DNA of 23,644 nt, taken from the NCBI GenBank assembly GCA_020636695.1, contig JACJXJ010000020.1:1-23644 (forward strand), read 5' to 3'. Below are positions 23,487 through 23,644 of this stretch, piece after piece; positions within the stretch are counted from its first letter, which is position 1; each line of letters opens with the position of its first letter. The notes under the pieces were generated by a model, which worked only from the letters and a program-made list of their open reading frames with translations, was not told where the DNA came from and searched no databases. This stretch comes from Prevotellaceae bacterium (GTDB lineage Bacteria; Bacteroidota; Bacteroidia; Bacteroidales; Paludibacteraceae). The position numbers were made by a program, and so were the translations under genes.

Positions 23487-23517
23487 CAAAAGTAACGATT
23501 TTTTATCAACTCACAAA
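23487..23517 (-). promoter_or_regulatory. Bacteroidota-type promoter of the six-gene operon
   Basis: On the minus strand TTTG (23517-23514), exactly 19 bases, then TACTTTTG (23494-23487), a full consensus match. Transcription would start near 23480, giving a leader of about 67 bases before the GTG at 23413. No other promoter of this strength occurs inside the operon. Confidence 0.75.
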
Positions 23518-23554
23518 AAACATATTTGTTTACATATTATGGAATAAAAATCAT

Positions 23555-23562
23555 TATCTTTG
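23555..23562 (+). promoter_or_regulatory. Promoter -7 element of the right-edge gene
   Basis: TATCTTTG matches TAnnTTTG. A TTTA at 23529-23532 lies 22 bases upstream as a possible -33 (a TTTG at 23525 is 26 bases away). The ATG at 23584 follows 21 bases after the element. It is divergent from the spmAB promoter. Confidence 0.6.
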
Positions 23563-23583
23563 TAACAAGTAAACTTTTGGATT

Positions 23584-23644
23584 ATGGCAAAGCAAAACAG
23601 AGAAACAGCACCGAATATGCGCAAAAATGCGGTTGTAACAGCAA
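23584..23644 (+). CDS. Start of an unidentified gene, cut off by the right edge
   Basis: An open frame begins at ATG 23584, downstream of a consensus -7 element, and encodes MAKQNRETAPNMRKNAVVTA before the window ends. The 20 residues are polar and basic with no signal peptide; I do not recognise the family. The promoter and spacing make a real gene likely. Confidence 0.55.
   Translation, partial: MAKQNRETAPNMRKNAVVTA

Noticed and set aside
1..23644. CRISPR arrays, toxin-antitoxin pairs, restriction or other defence genes, insertion sequences
   Set aside because: No spaced direct repeats, transposase, recombinase or defence-type domains were found on either strand.

Overview
The window looks like ordinary chromosomal DNA of a Bacteroidota species, most likely Bacteroidales or a close relative. 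Three things point there. Most transcription units carry the Bacteroidota-type promoter (TTTG, about 19 bases, then TAnnTTTG) rather than a sigma-70 -35/-10 pair. The protein families are typical of the phylum: DUF3857/transglutaminase exported proteins, a fused SpmA-SpmB protein, a Big_5-type lipoprotein, a single-RRM RNA-binding protein and a LytTR regulator. The DNA is AT-rich, with A/T-rich leaders in place of strong Shine-Dalgarno sites. I see no rRNA, tRNA, CRISPR array, insertion sequence, integrase or phage gene.

Layout. The left edge (1-279) holds the 3' end of a YgiD-like 4,5-DOPA dioxygenase gene. A 250-base spacer with a strong hairpin follows. Next come two overlapping minus-strand genes (531-4441) for exported DUF3857 plus transglutaminase-fold proteins, one with an apparently intact catalytic Cys/His and one without. 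Divergent from them is ileS (4613-7975), a long type-2-like isoleucyl-tRNA synthetase whose HxGH signature reads GIHH. A palindromic terminator separates it from a convergent minus-strand pair: a LiaF-like membrane protein and a membrane-anchored LytTR regulator (8029-9573).

From 9775 to 14468 there are five plus-strand genes: a 61-residue Cys/His small protein, an RRM protein, a PlsC-like acyltransferase, a POT-family peptide transporter and an EamA/DMT permease. Several have their own promoters and terminators. A strong terminator then meets a convergent M16 metalloprotease gene (14532-17345).

The right third (17527-23413, minus) is a tightly packed six-gene operon, transcribed spmAB - ybeY - lipoprotein - sigma54-type response regulator - tsaE - S1/P1 nuclease. 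The gaps run from a 4-base overlap to 12 bases, and one near-perfect promoter lies at 23487-23517. It combines RNA maturation (YbeY), tRNA t6A modification (TsaE), envelope genes and a regulator. At the right edge a divergent gene begins at 23584 and is cut off.

No cassette here stands out as an obviously new system. The best leads are the GIHH motif of IleRS (the altered signature linked to mupirocin hyper-resistance), the kinase-less LiaF/LytTR pair, and the response regulator with a GAFTSA loop and no DNA-binding domain inside a housekeeping operon.
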